From positions 1 to 43,418 of the forward strand of contig NZ_RAWG01000045.1 of assembly GCF_003611735.1 (NCBI RefSeq): DNA of 43,418 nt. Direction: 5' to 3'. Positions 1 through 9,005 of this stretch are shown here, piece after piece. The DNA comes from Corallococcus sicarius (GTDB lineage: Bacteria > Myxococcota > Myxococcia > Myxococcales > Myxococcaceae). The position numbers were made by a program, and so were the translations under genes. Numbering within the stretch: position 1 is the stretch's first letter; every line of letters starts with the position of its first letter. The notes below the pieces were generated by a model, which worked only from the letters and a program-made list of their open reading frames with translations, did not search any database and was not told where the DNA came from.

Positions 1-325
1 ACTCCAAAGAGCTTGCGAGGCTCAAGGCACTTCGGGCCGCTCCGAAGCACGAATGGCGCCGAACGCGAACTCCGCGGCCCACACATAAAGAGCTGTGACT
101 AGGAGAGCAGCGTGCGTGGAAGATCAGCCAGGGCTCCAGTTGCACGAAGCCCTCGTCCAGGTCCGTGCCATTCCGTGGCAGCAGCGTCAGCGTCGCGGCC
201 TCCAGACGGGTGAGGAAGTGCCACCGACGGTCCTCCACGGACGGCGACGCCAGGCTGTCCTCTGCCCATCCCAACGCAGGCAATACCAGCCAAAGCCACA
301 CGACCCAGCCTCGCGTCTTCCGCAT
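1..325 (-). pseudogene. Truncated gene for a secreted protein (5' end only)
   Basis: A minus-strand reading frame starts with ATG at 325, preceded by GGGAGG about six bases upstream. It opens with a convincing signal peptide: MRKTRG, then a tryptophan/leucine-rich core ending ALGWAEDS. The next 45 or so residues (WHFLTRLEAATLTLLP, then DEGFVQLEPWLIF) are well-behaved, and they resemble the N-terminus of much longer secreted myxobacterial proteins I recall, though I cannot name the family. After about position 116 the translation turns into Cys/Arg/Ser-rich text with no family character and stays open to the window edge. I infer that the gene is broken by a rearrangement near 100-116. The alternative is a gene that continues normally past position 1 with a poorly conserved stretch. 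Confidence 0.45.
3..98 (+). CDS. Possible 3' end of a basic protein (partial)
   Basis: One plus-strand frame is open from the window edge and stops with TGA at 96-98. It encodes a short Lys/Arg/His-rich tail beginning SKELARLKALRAAP. Its stop falls just where the minus-strand gene loses its family character, so it could be the end of an inserted element or recombinase-like gene. This is inference from 31 residues only, and the frame could be chance. Confidence 0.2.
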   Translation, partial: SKELARLKALRAAPKHEWRRTRTPRPTHKEL

Positions 326-440
326 ACACACCTCCCGTGATGTTCCCAGAGGGAGGAGGAAAGACCATGCGTCTGACGTTCTGCCTTGCAGCACGGGCTG
401 CCCGTGCCACGATTCTGATCAGAGGACGTTCGGGCCCAGC

Positions 441-1607
441 TCAGCGCTCGCCAGCGCGAACCCAGACATGGTGCTCGACCTTGGACCAGTTCTTCTGGGC
501 CCCCGGTGACAACGTGGTGTACCCGGGACGCGACGTTTCCTCCTGGTATTTCAGGTACGCGTCCAGTGCCGTCTCGCCGTAGCCCATGACGTACGCGTAC
601 AGGAACAGCTCCGTCGAATGGCCGTACTGGACCGCGTTGTCCGGCTGTTCGTACACGACTGCAATCAGCACGCCGCCGTTCTCCGGGATGTGCTTCTCCA
701 CTCCCGCCAGGATCTTGTCCAAGGCCTCCTGGGTCCTCTTGTGGTTCACGGCGGTGACCAACGCGCCCATGAGCCACTCGACGACGGCGCCGCTCCACGC
801 GTAGGACTTCGCCCCAGGCACGACCCGGACGTCAGTCGCCGTCCGTTGCAGCGTCACCGACGTCACCTGGAGCGACCGCTTCGGCGGCGCGGGCTTCCAG
901 TCCTTCACGGTCACCAGCGGCTTCGCCGCGACCACGGCTCTCGGGGCGTTCAAGGGCACCGTCACCCGCTGCGCCTGCGGCGTCACGGGCTTCGTGGTCC
1001 CTACCAGCCGCGTCCCGCTCAGGATGGCCTGCCCCGGCTTCTGGGTCTCCGCGTACCGCTGGTTCGGTTTGAACGACAGGTGCTTCAGTTTCAGCGCCTG
1101 CACGTCGTCCGCGTAACGGATCTCCTGTGCCTGCAACGGCTGCCCCAGGAACTGCTCGTTCGCCTTCCCCACCTTCCCCATCAGCGCTTCGAACTCACCG
1201 CTGCGCTGATTGGTCTTCCCATCCACCAGGGCCAACCGCACGTAGCTGTAGCCGTACAGCTCCCCCCGCTTCTTCGAATAGACATGGTCCACGTCGTGCG
1301 CCGCCACCACGGGCCCGAAGGCGCTGACCCACGCGCTCCGGTAGCCGGAGTACGTCGGGCTGACCCACAGCTGGAGGTCTCCCGAATACCCCCGCACCAC
1401 CAGCACGTCCTTCGCCGCGTACCGGCCCAGCGAGTGGCACACGCCGATGTACTTCTCCAGGGCCGCCTGGTCCTTCGCGGCGATGGGAATCCGGGGGTCG
1501 GTCTGCGGAGGGCTCACGGGGAGCAGGGAGCCAACCACGCCCCTTGCGCCCCGGGCAACACGGCGCGTCCGGGGGCCCTTCACCCGGGCCGTAACGCACA
1601 CCCACAC
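441..1607 (-). CDS. Hypothetical protein
   Basis: A protein of about 388 residues that I do not recognise. No signal peptide or membrane segment is clear. The centre (SVTLQRTATDVRVVPGAKSY and onward) leads into a C-terminal helical part (GAVVEWLMGALVTAVNHKRT, then a tract rich in acidic and basic residues). An earlier segment reads AHDVDHVYSKKRGELYGYSY, whose His/Asp-rich start is reminiscent of, but does not prove, a nuclease-like motif. The start is uncertain: the longest frame uses GTG at 1607, with another GTG at 1538. It is divergent from the TPR gene across about 130 bases. The broken secreted-protein gene lies about 115 bases downstream on the same strand. Confidence 0.6.
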   Translation of the reverse strand: MWVCVTARVKGPRTRRVARGARGVVGSLLPVSPPQTDPRIPIAAKDQAALEKYIGVCHSLGRYAAKDVLVVRGYSGDLQLWVSPTYSGYRSAWVSAFGPVVAAHDVDHVYSKKRGELYGYSYVRLALVDGKTNQRSGEFEALMGKVGKANEQFLGQPLQAQEIRYADDVQALKLKHLSFKPNQRYAETQKPGQAILSGTRLVGTTKPVTPQAQRVTVPLNAPRAVVAAKPLVTVKDWKPAPPKRSLQVTSVTLQRTATDVRVVPGAKSYAWSGAVVEWLMGALVTAVNHKRTQEALDKILAGVEKHIPENGGVLIAVVYEQPDNAVQYGHSTELFLYAYVMGYGETALDAYLKYQEETSRPGYTTLSPGAQKNWSKVEHHVWVRAGER

Positions 1608-1735
1608 GCCCGGCTGGCCGGCTGCTCCACACTCAAATCACCAGGAAAGACGGGAAGTTGAGGGGCCGGCCGAGCGCGTGGTACGAACTCCCGTTCAGTT
1701 CCCCTCGACAACTTCTGTGTCTGGAGCCGGCTTCC

Positions 1736-4700
1736 ATGAGCGAGCGCAATGACGTCACGCGGCCTTCGTCCTCCGCCCCGGTGGCTCCCCCCGGCGCTCC
1801 CGACCCTGCTGGTGCCGCGCAGGCCCTCGCGCAGAACGTGACTGCCCTCCCCGCCCCCCAGGCCAGCGCCGAGGACGATGCCCGCGAGCGCATCGCTTCC
1901 ATGGAGCGCGAGGCCAAGGCGCTCGCCACCACCGAGCCCCAGACAGCCGCCCTCCTCTTCCACGAGGTGGGCCTGCTCTGGGAAGAGCCGCTCAAGAACC
2001 CTCGCAACGCCGCCGTCGCGTTCCAGAACGCCTACAAGCTGGCGCCGCGCTTCCTCGCCAACATCCGCGCCGCCCGTCGCCTCTTCGCCGACGTCGGCAA
2101 CTGGCAGATGGTCGTCCAGCTCATCGACGCGGAGCTCATCGCCTCCGAGGACCCTCGCCAGCAGGCCTCCCTCCTCTTCGAGAAGGGCTCCATCCTCGAG
2201 GAGCGCCTGTCCCGCGACAACGACGCCGCGGATGCCCTGCGCCAGGCCCTGGACCGCAAGCCCTCCGACATCACCCTCCTCACCCAGCTGGAGTCCGTCT
2301 ACGCCTCGCGCAACGACGCCGGCGCCCTGGTGGAGATCTACCAACTGCTCGCCGCCGCGGTCGTCCCGCCGGGCCTGCGCGCCCACTACCTCACCGCCGC
2401 GGGCATGCTCCTGGAGGAGCGCCTAAAGAACAAGGACGCCGCCGCCGTCTGCTTCCGCGAGGCGTTCGCGCTGGATCGCTCCGACCCGCTGCTCCAGGCC
2501 GCCGTCAAGCGCATCGCCGAGCGCGAGGGCCGCACCGACGAGCTGCTCGCCGCCCTCCTCGCCGAGGCCGAGGGCCAGGGCTCCCAGGCCGCTCCCGCCT
2601 ACCTCCACATCGCCAAGGTCCATGACCGCCTGGGCCGCAAGGACGACGCCCTGTCCGCGCTGCTCGCCGCGCGGCGCGTGAGCCCGCATGAGCCGCTCGT
2701 CCTCTCCGCGCTCGCCGGCATCTACGAGACCCAAGGCCGCTTCGAGGAGCTGGCCGACGTGCTGCTCGCGTGGGTGGGCTCCATCAACGACGAGAGCGAA
2801 CTCGTCGCCATCAACCTGCGCCTCGCCGCGCTGTACGAGGACGACCTCAAGCGCGACCAGGAGGCCGCCGCGCGCTACCAGGCCATTCTCGCGCGCATCC
2901 CCAGCCACGCCGCCGCGCTCGCGGGCCTGGGCAAGCTGTCGTACCGGATGCAGAACTGGGAGGGGCTCGTCGTCGTCTTCGACGCGGAGGTCACCGCCGC
3001 CGAGGACGCCAAGGGCAAGGCCGCGCGCATGTACAAGGCGGCCGAGATTCTGGAAGAGCGCCTGGGCCGCCCCGAGGACGCCATCGCGCGCTACAACGCG
3101 TGCCTCCAGCTCCAGCCGGGCTACCTCCCCGCGCAGAAGGCCCTCACCCGCCTCTACGAGCGCCAGGGCCGCTTCGCGGAGCTCGTGGGGATGTTCGAGC
3201 AGGACCTGCTCCAGACCAACGACCGCGACCAGCTCATCACCACCCTCAACAAGATGGCGGTCATCTACGAGGACCGCCTGGGGGACCTGGACCACGCCAT
3301 CGAGTGCATGAAGCGCATCCTCGATCTCGCGTCGGATCACCTGCCCACGCTGCGCAACCTGGCCCGCCTCTACGAGCGCGCCGGACGCCACCGCGAACTC
3401 CTGGAGACCAACGACCTGGAGGCGTCGTTCGCCGGCGACACCAAGCAGGTGCTGTCGCTGCTCCACCGCAACGCCGAAATCCTCGATGAGCACCTGAAGG
3501 ACCGCGTGGGCGCCATCACCGCCTACGAGCGCGTGCTCGCGCTGTCGCCCTCGTACCTGCCCGCGCTCAAGGCCCTGGGCCGGCTGTACGCGCAGGACGC
3601 CCGGTGGGAGAAGCTCATCGACATGTATCGGGCGGAGTCGGAGATCTCCTCCTCCACCGACCAGGCCGCCGCGCTCATCTACAAGATTGGCGAGCTGTAC
3701 GAGCACCGCCTCAAGCAGGAGAACGAGGCGCTGGCGTCGTACCAGGAGGCGCTGATGCTGGCGCCCAGCTACTTCCCGGCGCTGCGTGCGCTCGCCCGCA
3801 TCCACCGGGCCCACGGCGCGTGGGAGAACCTGGTGGAGGTGCTGCGCGCGGACGCCGCCAACCGCACCGACCCGCTGGAGCGCGCCAACGCGCTCTACCA
3901 GGCCGCCGCCATCTGGGAGGATCAGCTCGCGCGGCCGGAGCTGGCCATCGACGGCTACCAGGAAGTGCTGCGCCTGACGCCGGGCCACGCCGCCACGCTG
4001 CGCGCGCTGGAGCGCCTGTACGTCGCGCAGGACAACGTGAAGGAGCTGGTCGCCATCCTCGACCGCGAGACGCAGGTGGGCCAGACGCCGTCCTCGAAGG
4101 TCACCGCGTACCTGAAGCTCGCGCGGCTGTACCTGGACCGCTTCCAGGAGCCCTCGCGCGCGGCGCAGTGCTGCGAGTCCGTGCTGGCCCTGGAGCCGGG
4201 CAACTTCTCCGCCCTCACCCTGCTGGAGCGCATCCGCGTGTCGGACCGCCCCCGCCGCGCCGAGCTGCGCAGCCGCATCGCCGACCGCGTGACGGATCCG
4301 CGCCTGTCCAGCGCGCTGCGCCTCTTGGCCGCGGCGGATCAGGAGAAGGGCCCGCCCACCGAGCGCACCCTGGACGTGTACCAGCGCGCCTTCGATGAGG
4401 ACCCCAGCGACGCGCGCCTCGCCTTCAGCCTGGAGCGCGTGCTGCGCCAGACGGGCGACACCGCGGGCCTGTCGCGCATGTACGGCATGCGGCTGGCCGT
4501 GACGACGGACGCCACCGAGGCGCTGGAGGTGCTGCTGCGCGCGGCCGAGCTGGCCGAAGGCAAGAGCGCCGACCTGGAGCAGGCCGCCGCCCTCTACCAG
4601 CAGGCGCTGGAGCTGCAGTCGCAGTGCCTCCCCGCGCTCCAGGGCGCGCGCCGCGTGGCCCTGCGCCGCTCCGACTTCACCACCGCCCGCACCATGCTGG

Positions 4701-6808
4701 AGACCGAAGCCAAGGCGAGCCGCGACCCCAAGGGCGCCATCGAGTGCTTCGTCGCCGCCGCGAAGCTCGCGGTGCACAAGCTGAATGATCCGGACGGCGG
4801 AGCGGCCCTGTACCGGCTCGCCCTGGAGCGCGACCCGCTGCACCCGGGCGCGGCCACCGGCCTGGAGGAGCTGCTCGCGCAGCGCGGCGGTTCCTCCGAC
4901 CTCGCGGCCCTGCACGAGCGGCGCGCGGAGGCGCGGCTGGCACAGCGTGACGCGGAAGCAGCGGCGGCGGCCTACGTCACCGCGGCCCGGCTGCACAACG
5001 TGGCGCTGGGCGACCGGGCCCGCGCGCTCGCGGTGCTGGAGAAGGCCCTGGCGGCCCGCCCCGGCTTCCCCGACGCGCTGGAGACGCGCGGCCTGCTGCT
5101 GCTCGAAGCGCAGCAATACGCCGAGGCGGCGGTGATGCTCAGCCAGCGCGTGCAGCAGGGCGGCGACCCTCGCGTGCTCGCGCAGCACCACCTGACGCTG
5201 GGCTCGCTCTACCAGACGCACCTCAACGATCCGAACCGCGCGGCCGCGCACCTGCAGACGGCGCTGGCCACCCTGCCCCGCCACCCGGAGGCGCTGGAGC
5301 GGCTGGCCACGGTGTACGCGCAGGGCCGCAACTTCAGCGGCGCGGTGGACTGCCTGCGCAAGCTGCTGGATCAGGACCTGCCCACCGACGCGCGAGCGCG
5401 CTTCACGGTGGAGCTGGCGCGCATCCACGACGAAGGCCTGGGTGACGCGGCCTCCGCGACGGCGCTGTACCGCAAGGCGCTGGAGCTGACGCCGGGCGAG
5501 CCCGCGCTGGTGGACCGGCTGGTGGCCCTCTACGAGCGGGCCCGCAACCTGCCGGAGCTGGCGCAGATGCTGGAGGCCCAGGCCCAGCTGGCCGCCTCGT
5601 CCTCGTCGGACGGCAAGCGGGCCGCGTCCCTGCGCATGCGAGTGGCAAGCCTCTACGCGGGCCCTCTCTCCGAGCCCGCCCGCGCCACGGCCCTCTACCG
5701 CCAGGTCGTGGAACAGGATCCGCTCAACAGCCAGGCCCGCGCCGCGCTGGCGGAGCTGTACGGCCGCGACACCAACAGCTACGCGCTGGCCATCGAGGAG
5801 CACCGTCAGCTCCTGCGCGCGGATCCCACGCGCGTGGACAGCCTGCACGCCCTCTTCAAGCTGTGGGACGCCCAGAAGCAGCAGGACAAGGCCTTCGCCG
5901 TGTCCGCGGTGCTGACGTTCATGCGCGCCACCAACGAGGTGGAGCAGTCGTTCTACTCGGAGGGCCGCGCCCGGCAGCCGCAGGAGCCTCGCGAGGCGCT
6001 GACCCAGTCGGACGTGGACACCATCCTGATGCACCCCGCCGCCCGGGGCGCGATGACGGAGCTGCTGCGCGCCATTGGCGACCAGCTCAGCAAGGTGTAC
6101 CCGCCGCAGTTCGAGATGCTCGGGGTCAACCCGAAGACGGACAAGCTCAAGGCGGACTCGGCCGTGTTCAAGGCCGTGCGCGCGGTGGCGCAGACCTTCG
6201 GCGTGGAGGAGTTCGAGGTCTACCTCGCCCGCCGCGGGCTGATGCAGCCGGAGACGACGGAGCCCCTGTCGCTCTGCGTGGGCCAGGACGTGGTGCGCCG
6301 CTTCAATGCCCGTGAGCAGAAGTTCCTCATCGGCAAGGCGGTGCTGGGCCTGCTCAACAAGACGGCCGTGCTCTCCAAGCTGTCCCAGGGCGAGACGGCG
6401 GACCTGTTCGGCAGTGCCGTCCGCATCCACGTGTCGCAGTTCAACGGCCTGGGCCGGCGCAACGACGACGTGAGCAAGCAGCTCAAGAAGGCCTTCTCAC
6501 GCAAGGCCCTCAAGGCGTCCGAGGTCCCCGCGCAGATGCTGGCCGACCAGCCGAAGCTGGACGTGGGCACGGTGGTGGACGCGCTCGGCTACTCCGCCGA
6601 CCGCGCGGGCCTGCTGGTGTGCGGAGACCCGTCCGTGGGCCTCACCATGCTGCTGCGCGAGGATCCGAACATCCCGGCCAACCGTCAGGAGGGCACCGAG
6701 CCCGTCCTCCAGGCCGTGCGTGAGCGCGCGGACCTGCGCGCGCTGCTCACCTGGCTGCTCACCGATGACTTCTTCCGCCTGCGCCAGCGGATCGGCCTGG
6801 CGCTGTAG
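1736..6808 (+). CDS. Large tetratricopeptide-repeat protein
   Basis: This gene encodes a protein of 1,690 residues. I chose ATG 1736 (MSERNDV) because GGAG lies about ten bases upstream; an in-frame ATG at 1658 would add 26 uncharacteristic residues. After a Pro/Ala-rich N-terminus (about residues 1-50), most of the protein is 34-40-residue helical repeats with the TPR signature: Ala/Leu pairs, 'LY..QGR...L' and 'YL.AL..L..LY' motifs, roughly 35 units. There is no signal peptide or transmembrane segment. The last 300 or so residues lose the repeat and form a separate globular domain. TPR solenoids are protein-interaction scaffolds; the partner is unknown. The repeat run is highly alanine-rich and uses strongly GC-ending codons. 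Confidence 0.85.
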   Translation: MSERNDVTRPSSSAPVAPPGAPDPAGAAQALAQNVTALPAPQASAEDDARERIASMEREAKALATTEPQTAALLFHEVGLLWEEPLKNPRNAAVAFQNAYKLAPRFLANIRAARRLFADVGNWQMVVQLIDAELIASEDPRQQASLLFEKGSILEERLSRDNDAADALRQALDRKPSDITLLTQLESVYASRNDAGALVEIYQLLAAAVVPPGLRAHYLTAAGMLLEERLKNKDAAAVCFREAFALDRSDPLLQAAVKRIAEREGRTDELLAALLAEAEGQGSQAAPAYLHIAKVHDRLGRKDDALSALLAARRVSPHEPLVLSALAGIYETQGRFEELADVLLAWVGSINDESELVAINLRLAALYEDDLKRDQEAAARYQAILARIPSHAAALAGLGKLSYRMQNWEGLVVVFDAEVTAAEDAKGKAARMYKAAEILEERLGRPEDAIARYNACLQLQPGYLPAQKALTRLYERQGRFAELVGMFEQDLLQTNDRDQLITTLNKMAVIYEDRLGDLDHAIECMKRILDLASDHLPTLRNLARLYERAGRHRELLETNDLEASFAGDTKQVLSLLHRNAEILDEHLKDRVGAITAYERVLALSPSYLPALKALGRLYAQDARWEKLIDMYRAESEISSSTDQAAALIYKIGELYEHRLKQENEALASYQEALMLAPSYFPALRALARIHRAHGAWENLVEVLRADAANRTDPLERANALYQAAAIWEDQLARPELAIDGYQEVLRLTPGHAATLRALERLYVAQDNVKELVAILDRETQVGQTPSSKVTAYLKLARLYLDRFQEPSRAAQCCESVLALEPGNFSALTLLERIRVSDRPRRAELRSRIADRVTDPRLSSALRLLAAADQEKGPPTERTLDVYQRAFDEDPSDARLAFSLERVLRQTGDTAGLSRMYGMRLAVTTDATEALEVLLRAAELAEGKSADLEQAAALYQQALELQSQCLPALQGARRVALRRSDFTTARTMLETEAKASRDPKGAIECFVAAAKLAVHKLNDPDGGAALYRLALERDPLHPGAATGLEELLAQRGGSSDLAALHERRAEARLAQRDAEAAAAAYVTAARLHNVALGDRARALAVLEKALAARPGFPDALETRGLLLLEAQQYAEAAVMLSQRVQQGGDPRVLAQHHLTLGSLYQTHLNDPNRAAAHLQTALATLPRHPEALERLATVYAQGRNFSGAVDCLRKLLDQDLPTDARARFTVELARIHDEGLGDAASATALYRKALELTPGEPALVDRLVALYERARNLPELAQMLEAQAQLAASSSSDGKRAASLRMRVASLYAGPLSEPARATALYRQVVEQDPLNSQARAALAELYGRDTNSYALAIEEHRQLLRADPTRVDSLHALFKLWDAQKQQDKAFAVSAVLTFMRATNEVEQSFYSEGRARQPQEPREALTQSDVDTILMHPAARGAMTELLRAIGDQLSKVYPPQFEMLGVNPKTDKLKADSAVFKAVRAVAQTFGVEEFEVYLARRGLMQPETTEPLSLCVGQDVVRRFNAREQKFLIGKAVLGLLNKTAVLSKLSQGETADLFGSAVRIHVSQFNGLGRRNDDVSKQLKKAFSRKALKASEVPAQMLADQPKLDVGTVVDALGYSADRAGLLVCGDPSVGLTMLLREDPNIPANRQEGTEPVLQAVRERADLRALLTWLLTDDFFRLRQRIGLAL

Positions 6809-6826
6809 CCGTCGCCCTTCGGAGCG

Positions 6827-7564
6827 CTACTCCCGGCGGACCAGCGAGTCCGTCGGGAGCGCCCCGAGCAGGCGGCCCACGGCCTCATCCACCTGGCTGC
6901 GCTCCTGGGCCTCCACGGTCACCTTCACGCGGTAGTCCAGGCTCGCGTCAAACACCGGATACGAGCCGATGGCCACGTGGGGCATGTCCAGCGCCACTCG
7001 GTCCAGCACCGCGGCCAGGGCGCTCTCGCCCAGGGTGAAGAACAGGCTGACCAGGTGCACCGGCGTGCCGCTCAGCCGCGCCAGCACCGTCTCCAATTGC
7101 AGCCGGAAGAGCTGCGGGACGCCCGGTAGCAGGTAGATGTCGTCCACGGTCAGCACCGGGAACCACATCCCCGGCTGGGCCAGCAGCACGGCGCCCTCGG
7201 GCGCGTCCGCCAGCCGCAGGCCCTCCGCCGTCACCGGGGTGTCACCCGCGCGGGCGTGGAGCGCGGAGACCATCTCCGGCAGGCGCACCACGGAGCGGCC
7301 CAGCGCGAGCGCCACCGCGCGCACCGTGACGTCGTCGTGGGTGGGCCCGATGCCACCGCTGGTGAAGACGTAGCGGGCCCGCCGCCGGGCGCGTGCCACC
7401 GCGTCCACGATGGCGTCCACGTCGTCCAGGATGGTCTCCACCGAGCGCAACGGGATGCCCAGCTCCCGCAGGCGCTGGATGAGGTGGGGCCCGTTCTCGT
7501 CCTTCACCTTCGCGGTGAGGACCTCGTTGCCGATGATGATCGCCGCCGCGCCGGTGCGCTCCAT
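6827..7564 (-). CDS. Molybdopterin-binding (MoaB/CinA-type) domain protein
   Basis: The protein is 245 residues from ATG at 7564; longer upstream frames add unconvincing sequence. Near the N-terminus is IIIGNEVLTAKVKDEN, and around residue 70 is the fold's hallmark TSGGIGPTHDDVT. Both are typical of the MoCF_biosynth domain shared by MoaB, MogA and the N-terminal half of CinA. A long C-terminal part follows that lacks the CinA deamidase domain, so this matches stand-alone 'competence/damage-inducible protein A' homologues rather than full CinA. Related eukaryotic and bacterial enzymes include FAD-pyrophosphatase-like proteins. The exact substrate is not deducible. It is convergent with the TPR gene (18-base gap) and divergent from the acyl-CoA dehydrogenase. 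Confidence 0.8.
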   Translation of the reverse strand: MERTGAAAIIIGNEVLTAKVKDENGPHLIQRLRELGIPLRSVETILDDVDAIVDAVARARRRARYVFTSGGIGPTHDDVTVRAVALALGRSVVRLPEMVSALHARAGDTPVTAEGLRLADAPEGAVLLAQPGMWFPVLTVDDIYLLPGVPQLFRLQLETVLARLSGTPVHLVSLFFTLGESALAAVLDRVALDMPHVAIGSYPVFDASLDYRVKVTVEAQERSQVDEAVGRLLGALPTDSLVRRE

Positions 7565-7838
7565 GGAACGGCGGACTCTACTCCATGGGGACCGTGCGGA
7601 TGGAAGCGCAGAAAACCCCGCTTTCGTGACCCGATGCGTAGGCCACACACCATTCCGCATTGGAAGCGCTTGACGGGGATCCCGGGACACACCGCGTCAC
7701 GCCCCGCCCCGGTGAATAGTCTTTCAGCTCATCCAGGCCATCTCCTCTCAGGTCGCATGGACGCGCGGGACCCGCCAGCGGCTGCCATCTCGCAATGCGA
7801 TGCATGAGAATGCCGCGGTGTTGAAGGAGAGCCATCCA

Positions 7839-9005
7839 ATGGATTCCATGAAAGCCCAAGATGACACCCGGGAGGCGATCCGGTCGTCCGTGCGCGCCAT
7901 CTGCGCCCGGTTCCCTCCGACGTACTGGCGGACCCTCGACTCGCAGCGCGAATACCCGCATGACTTCGTCAATGCCCTGACGGAGGCCGGGCTGCTGGCC
8001 GCGCTCATCCCCACGGAGTATGGCGGGGCGGGTCTGGGATTGCTGGAGGCCGCGACCGTCCTTGGGGAGATCAATCACTTCGGCGGCAATGCCTCCGCCT
8101 GCCATGCCCAGATGTATGTCATGAGCGTATTGTTGCGCCATGGTTCGGAGCAGCAGAAGAACCGCTTCCTCCCGGACATCGCCGCGGGCAAGCTCCGCCT
8201 CCAGGCGTTTGCCGTCACGGAGCCGAACTCGGGCTCGGACACCACCGCCATCGAGACGACCGCGGTGCGCTCCGGCGACCGCTACGTCGTGAACGGCCAG
8301 AAAATCTTCATCTCGCGGGTGCTCCAGTCGGACCTGATGCTCCTGCTCGCCCGGACGACGCCCCGGGCGGCGGTCCAGAAGAAGACGGAGGGCATCAGCC
8401 TGTTCCTCGTTGATCTCCGCAAGACGAAGGGGCTTGAGGTCCGGCCCATTCGCACCATGCTCAACCATGCGACGAATGCCCTCTTCTTCGAGGACGTCGA
8501 AGTGCCCGCCGACCAGCTCATTGGCGAGGAGGGCAAGGGGTTCTCCTATGTCCTGGACGGGATGAACGCGGAGCGGGTGCTCGTCGCGGCCGAGGCGATT
8601 GGCGATGGGCAGTGGTTCATCGAGAAGGCCGTGGCCTATGCCAAGGAGCGCGTCGTCTTCGGCAAGCCCATTGGCGCCAACCAGGGCGTGCAGTTCCCCA
8701 TCGCGAAGGCCCACACGGCGATCACGGCGGCGTCGATGCTGACGGAGAATGCCGCGACGCTCTTCGATGCCCGCCAGCCCTGTGCGGCCGAAGCGAACAT
8801 GGCGAAGTACCTGGCCGCGGAAGCCGCCTGGGAAGCCGCCAACGTCTGCATGGACACCTTCGGGGGCTACGGCTTCGCCGAGGAGTACGACGTGGAGCGC
8901 AAGTTCCGGGAGGTGCGGCTGTACATCAACGCGCCGGTCAGCCGGAACATGGCCCTGTCGTACATCGGGCAGCACCTCCTCGGGCTGCCCCGGTCCTTCT
9001 CATAG
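7839..9005 (+). CDS. Acyl-CoA dehydrogenase
   Basis: An FAD enzyme that forms the alpha,beta double bond in acyl-CoA. The start ATG 7839 has AAGGAG at 7824-7829, nine bases upstream; an ATG at 7800 lacks this. The length of 388 residues is normal. The middle-domain FAD signature AFAVTEPNSGSD is present, as is the C-terminal GGYGFAEEYDVER. The residue aligned with the medium-chain catalytic Glu is a proline (LYINAPVSRNM). A Glu sits instead at residue 245 in GMNAERVL, which matches the catalytic base position of isovaleryl- and long-chain-type enzymes. It converges on, and overlaps by six bases, the end of the quinone-oxidoreductase gene, so it may or may not serve the neighbouring pathway. 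Confidence 0.88.
   Translation: MDSMKAQDDTREAIRSSVRAICARFPPTYWRTLDSQREYPHDFVNALTEAGLLAALIPTEYGGAGLGLLEAATVLGEINHFGGNASACHAQMYVMSVLLRHGSEQQKNRFLPDIAAGKLRLQAFAVTEPNSGSDTTAIETTAVRSGDRYVVNGQKIFISRVLQSDLMLLLARTTPRAAVQKKTEGISLFLVDLRKTKGLEVRPIRTMLNHATNALFFEDVEVPADQLIGEEGKGFSYVLDGMNAERVLVAAEAIGDGQWFIEKAVAYAKERVVFGKPIGANQGVQFPIAKAHTAITAASMLTENAATLFDARQPCAAEANMAKYLAAEAAWEAANVCMDTFGGYGFAEEYDVERKFREVRLYINAPVSRNMALSYIGQHLLGLPRSFS

Noticed and set aside
2423-6430. A 1,335-codon open frame antisense to the TPR gene
   Set aside because: Its translation is a Leu/Arg/Gly/Val-rich shadow typical of high-GC DNA opposite a real gene; it has no motifs, and the plus strand has clear TPR repeats.
7595-7680. Repeated TGGAAGCGC motif between the MoaB/CinA-type and acyl-CoA dehydrogenase genes
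   Set aside because: There are only two 9-bp matches with imperfect surroundings; it could be chance and no promoter lines up with it.
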